This document shows, in pieces, positions 1-7,812 of a stretch of DNA of 39,979 nucleotides; the stretch's first letter is position 1, and each line of letters starts with the position of its first letter. Below the pieces are notes generated by a model, which did not search any database, was not told the DNA's origin, and was given only the letters and a program-made list of their open reading frames with translations. This stretch comes from DASRAJ01 sp039920305 (GTDB lineage Bacteria; Bacteroidota; Bacteroidia; Chitinophagales; UBA10324), in NCBI GenBank assembly GCA_039920305.1, contig JBDSEA010000109.1, positions 1 to 39,979 of the forward strand. Reading direction: 5' to 3'. Both the position numbers and the translations under genes were made by a program.

Positions 1-2
1 AG

Positions 3-335
3 GAGCGGTATCAGTTAGCCACCTTCTCGGGACATGAAGTTAAACAGACCTCGCATGAGCTGTTCAGGGATCATAAAGGCATACAGGACGGCATTACTTA
101 TCCGCCTCTTGCTGAATTCAAAAAGGACTGGGAAAAAATCAGCCCGCTATTGAGAGATTCACTGTTGAACCTGACGGAGGATCAGCTAAACGGCCCGGAT
201 CCATACGGCATGCCCGGCAAAGACCTCGCTTTTTTTGACTCGATTACAGGGTGCACCGATCGAGAGTCATATTGTCTTGGACAGATCGGATTGTACCGCC
301 GACTTTTAGGATATGAGGCGATGAAATACGAATAA
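3..335 (+). CDS. DinB-family protein, C-terminal fragment (cut by window edge)
   Basis: An open frame enters from the left edge and ends at a TAA at 333-335, giving about 110 residues. The C-terminal part reads like the last helix of DinB/YfiT-type four-helix bundles: a Gly-Gln-Ile followed by Leu-x-Arg-Arg-Leu-Leu-Gly-Tyr, the usual ending of Bacteroidota DinB proteins. These proteins are putative metal-dependent enzymes, often thiol transferases, with three His ligands; those lie mostly upstream and cannot be checked here. An internal ATG at 150 would give only 61 residues and is not the true start, because similarity and the open frame continue upstream. It lies 50 bp before a DoxX-like gene on the same strand and may share its operon. 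The family assignment rests on a short tail, so it is moderately sure. Confidence 0.65.
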   Translation, partial: ERYQLATFSGHEVKQTSHELFRDHKGIQDGITYPPLAEFKKDWEKISPLLRDSLLNLTEDQLNGPDPYGMPGKDLAFFDSITGCTDRESYCLGQIGLYRRLLGYEAMKYE

Positions 336-385
336 AATTCTATAAATAGATTAATCCTTAGACCATCATAAAAATCAAAACCAAA

Positions 386-862
386 ATGAAATCAGCAACT
401 GAAAACAGGTCTTTAAAGAGAGACCGGATTATTTATTGGATTTTCACCAGCCTGATTGTGATACTTGAATCTGTTATTCCCGCCCTCACATTTAATAGTG
501 AAATGGCGAAGGAAGGCATCAGCCATCTTGGATTCCCTGACTATTTCAGAATAGAGCTTACCGTTGGTAAAATACTCGGTGGGATACTTCTTATTCTTCC
601 CATGATACCTGCGCGGCTGAAGGAATGGGCCTATGTGGGATTTGGAATCACGTTTATCTCAGCAATGACAGGGCACTTGGTGATAGATGGTATTAGTGAA
701 GCCATGATACCTTTCATCGGGCTGGTGCTTTTGACAGTTTCCTACATATTTTATCATAGGATAAAGAATCAGAGTCTAAGTACAACGGGAACTATGGGTA
801 AGGCGGACTTATCCGATTCTAAAGATTTCAGCAGACCAAAACCCCAGTCATCAACCGTTTAG
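386..862 (+). CDS. DoxX-like family membrane protein
   Basis: A 158-residue protein with four predicted membrane segments at about residues 18-36, 58-76, 82-98 and 105-123, followed by a polar Ser/Lys-rich tail. The pattern matches the DoxX-like (DoxX_2) family of small inner-membrane proteins: a Phe-x-Ile-Glu-Leu stretch, then Gly-Lys-Ile-Leu-Gly-Gly, then a helix with Met-Ile-Pro. The biochemical role of this family is mostly unknown; some relatives act in redox or stress systems. The genes that follow (VOC, SRPBCC) and the preceding DinB gene form a set often found together in Bacteroidota as small stress or detoxification clusters. The start ATG at 386 directly precedes the first polar residues and has an A-rich leader, as usual in this phylum. 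Confidence 0.8.
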   Translation: MKSATENRSLKRDRIIYWIFTSLIVILESVIPALTFNSEMAKEGISHLGFPDYFRIELTVGKILGGILLILPMIPARLKEWAYVGFGITFISAMTGHLVIDGISEAMIPFIGLVLLTVSYIFYHRIKNQSLSTTGTMGKADLSDSKDFSRPKPQSSTV

Positions 863-948
863 AACTTAAAATTTTACTTATCCGTAAGCGCGGGCTTTTC
901 GTTAAACTTTATAACACACTTTAATTAACAAACAAAAACCTAAAAATA

Positions 949-1356
949 ATGGTAACACAAATCTTCGTGAATTTACCAGTGAAAAACCTTGATAAATCAA
1001 TTGCTTTTTTCACCTCCCTCGGTTTCAAATTCAATCCTCAGTTTACTGATCAGAATGCCACCTGCATGATCGTGGGTGATGACAGCTTCATCATGCTCCT
1101 GGCAGAACCTTTTTTCAAAACTTTTATTAAGAAAGAAATCACTGATTCATCGAAAAGCACAGAGGTGATCGTAGCCATATCTCTTGAGAACAGGCAAAAA
1201 GTTGATGAGATGATCACGAAGGCTATGGCATCGGGTGCCAAAGAATCCAATGACACACAGGATCAGGGCTGGATGTATTCACGCAGTTTCCAGGATCCTG
1301 ATGGACACCTGTGGGAGGTGTTTTATATGGATCCGGCAGCTATGAGCAAGGGCTAA
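949..1356 (+). CDS. VOC family protein (glyoxalase/bleomycin-resistance fold)
   Basis: A 135-residue protein with the vicinal-oxygen-chelate signature. The N-terminal beta strand (residues 3-10) is followed by an Asp-Lys-Ser-Ile-Ala-Phe-Phe helix that ends in Gly-Phe. The C-terminal part carries Phe-Gln-Asp-Pro-Asp-Gly-His-x-Trp-Glu, the usual metal-binding end of the fold (Glu at about 123). One VOC module of this size dimerises to form the active site. Bacteroidota members of this subtype are annotated as glyoxalase/lactoylglutathione-lyase-like proteins, but the substrate cannot be read from sequence. Only 22 bp separate it from the SRPBCC gene, so the two are probably co-transcribed. Confidence 0.85.
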   Translation: MVTQIFVNLPVKNLDKSIAFFTSLGFKFNPQFTDQNATCMIVGDDSFIMLLAEPFFKTFIKKEITDSSKSTEVIVAISLENRQKVDEMITKAMASGAKESNDTQDQGWMYSRSFQDPDGHLWEVFYMDPAAMSKG

Positions 1357-1378
1357 TTCATTTAAAAAACCAACAACT

Positions 1379-1822
1379 ATGAAAACAGAAAAAATTAAAA
1401 AATCCATCTCCATCAGTGCGTCTTCACAAAAGGTCTGGGAGGTTTTAACGAACGATCAATACACCCGGTTATGGTATGCTGAATTCAGCGAGGGCACCTA
1501 TGCTGAAACTGACTGGAAAGAGAGAAGCAAGGTGGTTTTTAAAGACAGCAAGGGCAATGGACTCGTGGGAAAAATCGTTCTCAACAAACCCGCGGAAGCA
1601 CTTTCAGTGGAATATGAGGGTATTGTGAATGCCCATGTTGAAGATTACAAAAGCAGTGAGGCGCAGCAAATCAGGGGCGGGCATGAAAATTATTTCCTGA
1701 CTGTAAGTGATGGAATTACTATGCTGTCCATTGAGTCGGATATGTCTCCGGAATATATAGAGCCTATGTCGCTGATGTGGGATAAGGCGCTGCTGAAAAT
1801 CAAAGACCTGTCTGAAGCATGA
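1379..1822 (+). CDS. SRPBCC/AHSA1-domain protein
   Basis: A 147-residue protein of the START/SRPBCC lipid-binding fold, AHSA1-like branch. It opens with a short Lys-rich strand, then Ser-x-x-Val-Trp-Glu-Val-Leu-Thr-Asn, the characteristic first helix (residues 16-26). A Gly-Lys-Ile/Glu-Tyr-Glu-Gly strand region and a C-terminal helix with Trp-Asp-Lys-Ala-Leu-Leu-Lys-Ile-Lys follow. The fold forms a deep hydrophobic pocket; ligands of this branch are unknown. It follows the VOC gene by 22 bp, and the DinB-DoxX-VOC-SRPBCC order suggests one transcription unit. A long inverted repeat lies immediately downstream. Confidence 0.8.
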   Translation: MKTEKIKKSISISASSQKVWEVLTNDQYTRLWYAEFSEGTYAETDWKERSKVVFKDSKGNGLVGKIVLNKPAEALSVEYEGIVNAHVEDYKSSEAQQIRGGHENYFLTVSDGITMLSIESDMSPEYIEPMSLMWDKALLKIKDLSEA

Positions 1823-1840
1823 ATGGCTGCTGATTTTAAA

Positions 1841-1920
1841 ACCGATACCACCGCTTTGAGTGATGGCATCAGTAAGCTATGTTCCCAATAGATAGCATCG
1901 CGGGGAGCGATGGTATCGGT
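1841..1920. repeat. Long imperfect inverted repeat (10-bp perfect outer arms)
   Basis: The arms at 1841-1850 (ACCGATACCA) and 1911-1920 (TGGTATCGGT) are exact reverse complements. After one mismatch the pairing continues inward for four more base pairs (1852-1855 with 1906-1909). The roughly 50-nt centre contains further short complementary pieces. No T-run follows on the plus strand, so it is not a classical intrinsic terminator, though it could form the 3' end of the upstream four-gene transcript. It could also be a REP-like intergenic repeat. Confidence 0.6.
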
Positions 1921-1985
1921 AAAGCGATACGCATTTTATTCTGGCATCATTTTACTTATGTGAACCTCAAATCAAACTATTAATT

Positions 1986-2804
1986 ATGAAACAAATAGCA
2001 ATCTGCATGCTGTTCATCGTATGTCTTTACGAAGGGCAGGCACAAACCGGAAATACACCATATCCCAACCAGGATAAGAATGGAATCAATCAAAATCCTG
2101 CAGGAACCATCCAAAATCCTGACGGATCAAATCAAAATCCGAACACCATCAATTCAAACGGAACGCAACCCAACATCAACAGCAGCAATCCGAATGTTAC
2201 CAATGTGAATCCCAATGGGGTTAATACCAATGGCACGTCACCTAATCCAAATAACACAAGCCCGTCTATAATCGGGAATCAAAATCCCAGTACTGTAAAA
2301 CCAAATCCGGGAGGTACTACTGCCAATCCGGCTACTGATCCAAACCAGACAGGTATCAATCAAACACCTGCCGCCGGTACTCCGAATGCAACCACCCCTT
2401 ATGTGAATGGCGCATGGTGGGATTATGGAAACCAGACCAAACTGTCTGCTACCGATGTTCCTTCTTCAATAAACAGAATTTATATGGAGAAATATCCCAA
2501 CCAGGCCAATGCCATCTGGTATCGCGGGCAAAATGGTTACATGGTTACCTATCCGGATAAAAATAAAATGGAAGAGCAGGTGATGTTTGATAATTCGGGA
2601 AAGATATTAGGTACTGGTGTTCAGGTAAGCAACGCAACGCTGCCTGCACAAGTGAGTACGTATTTGACCAAGGAATACTCGGGTAAGTCTGCGGAGAAGG
2701 TTTACAAGCTCTCGACCTCCGATGGCAATACGGTTTACCAGGTATTGGTGAATGGAAAATGGATGACATTCAGTTCTGACGGAAAATTTATTCCTGCCAG
2801 ATAA
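1986..2804 (+). CDS. Secreted Asn/Pro-rich protein with PepSY-like (BLIP-like) C-terminal domain
   Basis: A 272-residue protein in three parts. Residues 1-20 are a signal peptide with cleavage likely after Gly-Gln-Ala. Residues 21-135 are low complexity, built from repeated Asn-Pro-Asn/Asn-Gly units with Thr and Gln, and probably act as a flexible linker. Residues 145-272 resemble the PepSY-like/BLIP-like domain: a Met-x-Lys-Tyr-Pro helix, an Ile-Trp-Tyr strand, alternating aromatic strands and a closing Ser-Asp-Gly-Lys-Phe. The same pattern recurs in two other proteins of this window (32201-32662 and 38260-38688). The domain is periplasmic and its ligand is unknown. The gene stands alone between an inverted repeat and a strong terminator. 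Confidence 0.75.
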   Translation: MKQIAICMLFIVCLYEGQAQTGNTPYPNQDKNGINQNPAGTIQNPDGSNQNPNTINSNGTQPNINSSNPNVTNVNPNGVNTNGTSPNPNNTSPSIIGNQNPSTVKPNPGGTTANPATDPNQTGINQTPAAGTPNATTPYVNGAWWDYGNQTKLSATDVPSSINRIYMEKYPNQANAIWYRGQNGYMVTYPDKNKMEEQVMFDNSGKILGTGVQVSNATLPAQVSTYLTKEYSGKSAEKVYKLSTSDGNTVYQVLVNGKWMTFSSDGKFIPAR

Positions 2805-2851
2805 ATCTATTTTAAGTCAGGCATTTCGAAGGACGACTGTATCTGCTGATG

Positions 2852-2890
2852 AAAGGGTTAATGGATTCAACCATTAGCCCTTTTCTTTTC
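2852..2890 (+). terminator. Rho-independent terminator
   Basis: A 13-bp stem (AAAGGGTTAATGG paired with CCATTAGCCCTTT, one G-T wobble) closes a 5-nt loop and is followed by TCTTTTC. It lies about 50 bp after the stop of the Asn/Pro-rich protein gene and ends its transcript. Confidence 0.85.
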
Positions 2891-3023
2891 TAAAAACAGG
2901 CGATTGCGGAAGTCATATTGCACTCCTTTTTAAATTGAAGCAGCAGATATTGATAATTGTTGAGGAAAGATTTTTATTTTTCCCCCGTGATATGGATTTC
3001 TTTCATCAGTTAAAATTCAAATA

Positions 3024-3146
3024 ATGCAAAACTGGCTACGAACAATTATTGCAGGATACGGTGCATCAAAATTAGGCGGAGGATGCCTCGGCACCATTAT
3101 TATCTTCTTTCTTCTTTACTGGATTTTAGGATATATGAACTGCTAA
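3024..3146 (+). CDS. Small single-span membrane protein (40 aa)
   Basis: ATG at 3024 opens a 40-codon frame ending in TAA at 3144-3146. The N-terminal half is amphipathic and contains Ala-Ser-Lys-Leu followed by Gly-Gly-Gly-Cys (Cys21). Residues 22-38 form one hydrophobic helix ending Trp-Ile-Leu-Gly-Tyr, and the last residue is Cys40. From memory, similar tiny proteins with a Gly-Gly-Gly-Cys-x-Gly-Thr-Ile core occur in other Bacteroidota, but I cannot confirm that here. A different frame of 68 codons overlaps this stretch (3083-3289) but has no protein-like features. The gene lies 48 bp upstream of the DUF2059 gene on the same strand and may be co-transcribed. No function is assigned. Confidence 0.6.
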   Translation: MQNWLRTIIAGYGASKLGGGCLGTIIIFFLLYWILGYMNC

Positions 3147-3194
3147 TGGGTAATGCCGGTTATGTTTTCTCCGGGCAACTAAAAAAAATTTTAA

Positions 3195-3644
3195 ATGAAA
3201 CAATTTCTTCTGGTGGGTGCGGCAGTACTATTCCTGATTCCCGCATTCAGTCAAACAGTTGCATTACCCGATACCGCAAATGTTGGTAACATCAGGAGGC
3301 TGCTTGACCTTACCGGATCAGTAAAATTGCAAAAGCAAATGATGGGTACGATGCTTAAAAGTTTCAGGCAAGCAATGCCCGATGTGAATGATGAATTCTG
3401 GAGTGAGTTTGAAAAGCAAATTGATTTCAATGAGCTTACGGCGATGATGATTCCGATTTATCAAAAGCATTTTACGAATGAGGATATTTTAAAGATCATA
3501 CAATTTTATGAATCCCCGGCCGGACAAAAATTTGTTCAGGAGCTTCCTGCCATTGCACAGGAATCCATACTTGCCGGTCAGGAATGGGGGCAGACACTGG
3601 GTTTAAAAGTGCAGAAGCAACTTGAAGAAAAGGAAAAGAAATAG
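3195..3644 (+). CDS. DUF2059 domain-containing secreted protein
   Basis: A 149-residue protein with a signal peptide (residues 1-19, cleavage after Ala-Phe-Ser). The mature part matches DUF2059: an N-terminal helix with Arg-Arg-Leu-Leu-Asp-Leu-Thr-Gly, a Met-rich segment, and the hallmark Ile-x-Phe-Tyr-x-Ser-Pro-x-Gly-Gln-Lys region at about residues 106-116. The family is periplasmic, all-helical and of unknown function. The lysine/glutamate-rich tail (residues 138-149) is probably disordered. It is convergent with the T9SS hydrolase gene that ends at 3724. Confidence 0.85.
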   Translation: MKQFLLVGAAVLFLIPAFSQTVALPDTANVGNIRRLLDLTGSVKLQKQMMGTMLKSFRQAMPDVNDEFWSEFEKQIDFNELTAMMIPIYQKHFTNEDILKIIQFYESPAGQKFVQELPAIAQESILAGQEWGQTLGLKVQKQLEEKEKK

Positions 3645-3723
3645 TTAATTCAGCACACCTTTTAACCGGTTTTCAAATTGCAGGAAGATTCCTGGAATTT
3701 TTACTTATTTCACCGGGTGCAGA

Positions 3724-5739
3724 TCAGAAGTAAAGTTTTCTTACTACCGAAATTTCCCCGGCAGTAAGCTTCAGCAGGAAAATACCGTGTTCCAGCGAAA
3801 CCGAAAATTTGTTGCTTCCCCACTGCATCGGAATCATTTGACTGCTTATTATTCTTCCTGATAAATCACTCACCGAAATCAGTGCATTACAAGCTGAAGT
3901 AAGATCAACCGTAGCATTATATCCGTCGCCGGTTCTTACAAATTCCATTTCCGTAGTACATACAGTAGTTACAGCTTCCTTCAGGCAATTGTTGATAGAA
4001 AATGAAAGAGTTGATCCGGTCCTGTAAATCTTCGCTCCGTAAATGGTGGGTGGAAGAGTATCGCTGAATGTGAAACTTCCTTGTTGCACAATCTTATTGA
4101 TTGAGTTCTTCACCTTCCAGCTAATCATATCACCATACACAGGCTGGAATTTTTGTAAGCGCCGTAAGGTGATATCTGTGGTGCATGAATCATACTGGGA
4201 TTGCAATATTCCGTTTACATAAAAATCTTTAATAAAGCACCTGATCGAATAGCTGCAGTTTTTATCCTTGATTGAAACATCATCCCAATCCAGATAACCA
4301 TTGATTGCACCATAGAGATCGCCGCTATTTACATCGCCATTGCCGGGATTCTGATTGATGCTGCAATAGGAAAATGCCGGGTAAGATTTGTTGGTGCTGA
4401 AGCGAAGAAAATCAGGATGAGTTTCCTGAACAGAAAAATTTTTGCCCTGGCCGGAATGATTGCGCTGATCCCAGTACCATACTCCTCCCTGCCGGTTCAG
4501 GTTTACTGAATCATACCAGAGAAGATACTGGACCCATCCCACCGTCACATCCTGCTTTCCATTCACTCCGGTAAAATAGGGGAGTGACCGATTCATGTTT
4601 AAATTAAACATGGTTGACAAATCAAACACATGCCAGATGGGAAGGGTATCACCGGTCTTGGGATTAAGAATGTCGCTTTTCAAATCGGAATAATAAGAGC
4701 ACCATTGTGTTTCCCGGTCACTCCCCGGAAACGCTTTGATGATGATGGGTGCGGATGTTTCAGAGGTTGCTGCAATATCATCAGGATGAAGAATAGAAGT
4801 GAGCAGTGCCCCATAGCCGTTGTGAGAAAATCCTGACGAGTAAACTTTTGCGGGATCAACATTCGGCTGCGCCTTTGCCCACTGTAAGATATTCTTCAGC
4901 CGGTTCTGAGTATACATCCGGACGGTACCACCCGTTTGCACAGGATTGGTATTTGAATACATATCATAATTCGTGTTGAATCCGGTCCATATCGTATTGT
5001 TTCCATTGGGCAGCCAGTCATCGAGCACAAGGATGTTGCACTCGTTGCATTCACTGCTATCCGCCTGTGCGAAAGGATCATTATCCTGGAACTCTATGAA
5101 AAGGGGGCTGCTGATACCGGGATCCCGTGTAACAAAGGTGTAGTTATAGCCATACGACCCGCAATTGTTAAAGGCGGCATATGTTGAAACATCCTGGTTA
5201 TTTCCCCAGATAACATATTCATAATTGATGTCACCATTGGGCTGAATAACAGTGTTCTGCAGCACCGGTTGCGGTGTGGATTTCTGTTCAATAACAGATG
5301 TATTCAGGCTGTTGCTTCCGGCTGTCAGGTTTTTATCTTCAATACCGGTAGAAAGATTTACCACGGTAATGGCATAAAAATGATTTTTTTTATTCGTGCA
5401 GGTAACAACGTACAATCCTTTGACCGGTTTGAGTTGTGCATTGCCTGCTTTGATCACGAAATAAAAATCCTGCTGCTGTAATTGTGACTTACGGATATTT
5501 TTTCCTGAGCTGTCACGCACATATCCGAGAAAATTTTTACTGTTGAGCTGCGAGCTTGCCGTAAATTCCGTAGTGGAGCGGTATACCTTATATTTCAGGT
5601 TAACAGCATCCGGGTTTTTCCAGGTAAGAAATACTTGTCCGCTCTGATAGGTTGCAGCGAGTTGTGTTACGGTGTAAGCAACGGCGGGAGAGTATATGAT
5701 TATTGAAATGGCCGTGATGAGGAAATAGGGAATTTTCAT
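3724..5739 (-). CDS. T9SS-exported alpha/beta-hydrolase (esterase-like), paralogue 1
   Basis: A 671-residue protein. A signal peptide covers about residues 1-21. A fibronectin-III-like strand region follows (residues 22-130; Gly-Gln-Val-Phe-Leu-Thr-Trp-Lys-Asn and Tyr-Lys-Val-Tyr-Arg-Ser). The hydrolase core spans about 170-440. The nucleophile elbow is Gly-Phe-Ser-His-Asn-Gly with Ser305, Asp397 sits in Gly-Lys-Gln-Asp-Val-Thr, and His428 in Arg-Asn-His-Ser-Gly, so a full Ser-Asp-His triad is plausible. Residues 600-671 look like a T9SS type A sorting domain (Val-Ser-Asp-Leu-Ser-Gly-Arg, then a final Lys-Leu-Tyr-Phe). The layout recalls secreted esterases or polyester depolymerases, but the substrate is unknown. 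A close paralogue lies at 20972-23002. The export route and surface location are inferred. Confidence 0.8.
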   Translation of the reverse strand: MKIPYFLITAISIIIYSPAVAYTVTQLAATYQSGQVFLTWKNPDAVNLKYKVYRSTTEFTASSQLNSKNFLGYVRDSSGKNIRKSQLQQQDFYFVIKAGNAQLKPVKGLYVVTCTNKKNHFYAITVVNLSTGIEDKNLTAGSNSLNTSVIEQKSTPQPVLQNTVIQPNGDINYEYVIWGNNQDVSTYAAFNNCGSYGYNYTFVTRDPGISSPLFIEFQDNDPFAQADSSECNECNILVLDDWLPNGNNTIWTGFNTNYDMYSNTNPVQTGGTVRMYTQNRLKNILQWAKAQPNVDPAKVYSSGFSHNGYGALLTSILHPDDIAATSETSAPIIIKAFPGSDRETQWCSYYSDLKSDILNPKTGDTLPIWHVFDLSTMFNLNMNRSLPYFTGVNGKQDVTVGWVQYLLWYDSVNLNRQGGVWYWDQRNHSGQGKNFSVQETHPDFLRFSTNKSYPAFSYCSINQNPGNGDVNSGDLYGAINGYLDWDDVSIKDKNCSYSIRCFIKDFYVNGILQSQYDSCTTDITLRRLQKFQPVYGDMISWKVKNSINKIVQQGSFTFSDTLPPTIYGAKIYRTGSTLSFSINNCLKEAVTTVCTTEMEFVRTGDGYNATVDLTSACNALISVSDLSGRIISSQMIPMQWGSNKFSVSLEHGIFLLKLTAGEISVVRKLYF

Positions 5740-5936
5740 GTTTAAATTTAAGGAGCAATACAGGAAGCAAACTTGCGCTTAATAGCAATTACTGCAAAAA
5801 AAATTTAGGTTGCATTTCAGTGAATTGAGCGGAATACAGAGGATGAGGATATATCGCTTTTCTTCGGATAAAATGATCATTGATTTAACCGCAATGAGGG
5901 ATATAAAAGAATACACCGAATGTGCTATGATCAAAT

Positions 5937-5964
5937 GAGCCATTAGCATATCGGTAGATGGCTC
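5937..5964 (+). other. Hairpin in the leader region of the PolX-like gene
   Basis: In the 262-bp gap between two divergent genes, GAGCCAT (5937-5943) and ATGGCTC (5958-5964) form a perfect 7-bp stem with a 14-nt loop, followed by TTTAAT. It lies 38 bp before the ATG of the downstream gene, where it could attenuate transcription or fold in the mRNA leader. No other convincing element was seen in this gap. Confidence 0.35.
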
Positions 5965-6001
5965 TTTAATCTGCACTTTATTTTTACCGGGAAACTATTT
6001 T

Positions 6002-7681
6002 ATGATATCGAATGGCGAAGCCGCATCACTTTTAAGAACCCTTGCTGAGCTGATGATGCTTCATGGTGAGGATGACAGGGCATCCAAATCATTCTCTGTA
6101 GCTGCATTTCAGATGAGCGGACTTACACGGAATGTGGTGGAAATGGACAAAGGTGAACTGCAAAAAATATTCAATTCGATGGTGGTGTCAAAAATTGAGG
6201 AGATCAAAGCTACATCTGCCATTCAAATGCTTGATGAACTGATTCAATTAACTCCCGCAGGCATATTTGAGATGATGCGGATCAAGGGGCTGGGCGGTAA
6301 GAAGTTAGCAGTACTTTGGAAGCAGGCTGGTATTGATCATATGGATGTGTTGCTTAAGGCTTGCAGGAATAATGAAGTTGCTCAGTTCAAAGGGTTTGGT
6401 GAAAAGACACAGCAGAATATTATTAAGGCAATTGATTATTACAAAAGCAACGCCGGCAGATTTCATTTTGCTACCATCGAAGATGAGGCGGATAAAATCA
6501 CGGAATTATTAAGGCGAATATTCAAAACAGATAAGATCAGCTTATGCGGTGATGTACGCCGGAAGTGCAACATCGTTGAGCGAATTGAAATAGTATGTGC
6601 ATTAACTGAAAAGCAGTTTAATGCTGAAAAACCGGCTCTCGGATTTCTTATCATTGAAGCATCTTCAACCGCCGGGATAAAAGGTCATACTCTAAATGAA
6701 ATTCCTTTTACAATTTATCTCATACCGGGTCCCGATTATTATTTTGAACTTTTTCTGAGGACAGGAAATGAAGCGCATACAAAAAAGATGATCAGCCGGA
6801 TTAAGCAGCGTAGTAAGTCATGCCAGTCAGAACAGGACTTTTATACCGCGGCGGGCATGCCATACATCATTCCCGAGTTGAGGGAAAACGTTGCGGAATG
6901 GAAATTCACTACTCAGAAAAAACTCGACAGCCTTGTTGCTGTTAAGGACATCAGGGGGCTTGTTCATAATCATACGACATGGAGCGATGGTATTGATACC
7001 CTTAAAAATTTTGTGATCGCAGCAAAGGAAAAAGGATTTGAATATGTCGTGATTTCTGACCATTCCAAAAACGCACATTATGCAGGCGGACTTTCAGAAG
7101 AGAAGATCATCAGGCAGCTTGGGGAGATAGAGTCATTGAACAGCAAGCTTGCACCGTTCAAAATTTTTAAAAGTATTGAATCAGACATACTTATTTCCGG
7201 TGATCTCGATTATTCAAATGATTTTCTAAAGCGTTTCGACCTTGTAATCATATCAGTTCATCAGTTGCTGAAAATGGATGAAGAGAAAGCCACGCGCCGC
7301 CTTCTGAAAGCGATTGAAAATCCTTATACAACCATTTTGGGCCACCTGACGGGTAGAAAATTGCTGATTCGCAAAGGCTATCCGGTGAATTACAAAAAAA
7401 TCATTGATGCATGTGCGGAGAACAATGTGGTCATCGAAATCAATGCTAATCCTTACCGGCTTGACATGGACTGGTCACATATACCATATGCAATTAAGAA
7501 AGGGGTGATGATCTCCGTAAATCCTGATGCACATAGTATTGGTGAAATTGAAAACATTTATTACGGGGTGATCTCGGCCCGCAAAGGAGGATTAACCCGT
7601 GATATGACGTGGAATGCCATGCCGCTGAAAGAAATTGAAAAGTGGCTTAAAGAACGGAGGGTAATAAAGGGACTGGATTAG
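6002..7681 (+). CDS. PolX-like HhH/PHP protein with a degenerate polymerase site
   Basis: A 559-residue protein with the layout of bacterial family-X polymerases (about 570 aa). It has helix-hairpin-helix motifs (residues 90-110 and 127-147), a polymerase-like middle, and a C-terminal PHP phosphoesterase domain (residues 316-555). The PHP metal ligands look complete: His322, His324, Asp329, His354, Glu393, His420, His448, Asp509 and His511. In contrast, the polymerase motif that normally reads Gly-Asp-hydrophobic-Asp is Glu193-Arg194-Ile195-Glu196. The later Asp-containing strand is Phe-Thr-Ile-Tyr (236-239). The catalytic carboxylates are therefore missing, so I predict a PHP nuclease or phosphatase without nucleotidyl transfer. 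The related B. subtilis enzyme has 3'-5' exonuclease activity from its PHP domain. The role is probably DNA repair. Confidence 0.8.
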   Translation: MISNGEAASLLRTLAELMMLHGEDDRASKSFSVAAFQMSGLTRNVVEMDKGELQKIFNSMVVSKIEEIKATSAIQMLDELIQLTPAGIFEMMRIKGLGGKKLAVLWKQAGIDHMDVLLKACRNNEVAQFKGFGEKTQQNIIKAIDYYKSNAGRFHFATIEDEADKITELLRRIFKTDKISLCGDVRRKCNIVERIEIVCALTEKQFNAEKPALGFLIIEASSTAGIKGHTLNEIPFTIYLIPGPDYYFELFLRTGNEAHTKKMISRIKQRSKSCQSEQDFYTAAGMPYIIPELRENVAEWKFTTQKKLDSLVAVKDIRGLVHNHTTWSDGIDTLKNFVIAAKEKGFEYVVISDHSKNAHYAGGLSEEKIIRQLGEIESLNSKLAPFKIFKSIESDILISGDLDYSNDFLKRFDLVIISVHQLLKMDEEKATRRLLKAIENPYTTILGHLTGRKLLIRKGYPVNYKKIIDACAENNVVIEINANPYRLDMDWSHIPYAIKKGVMISVNPDAHSIGEIENIYYGVISARKGGLTRDMTWNAMPLKEIEKWLKERRVIKGLD

Positions 7682-7812
7682 GTTCATTTCTTTTTCATGA
7701 TGGTTAACATTTTATTTTTGAGGTATTCCTTGCTATATGATATCGTCATTTACAAATCGGAAACATAGAATCTACTGATATCAGTCATTCAGAAAAAGTA
7801 TCGTCAGTCATT

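Noticed and set aside
5779..5976. 65-codon minus-strand frame in the gap before the PolX-like gene
   Set aside because: No protein-like pattern; it contains the 5937-5964 hairpin.
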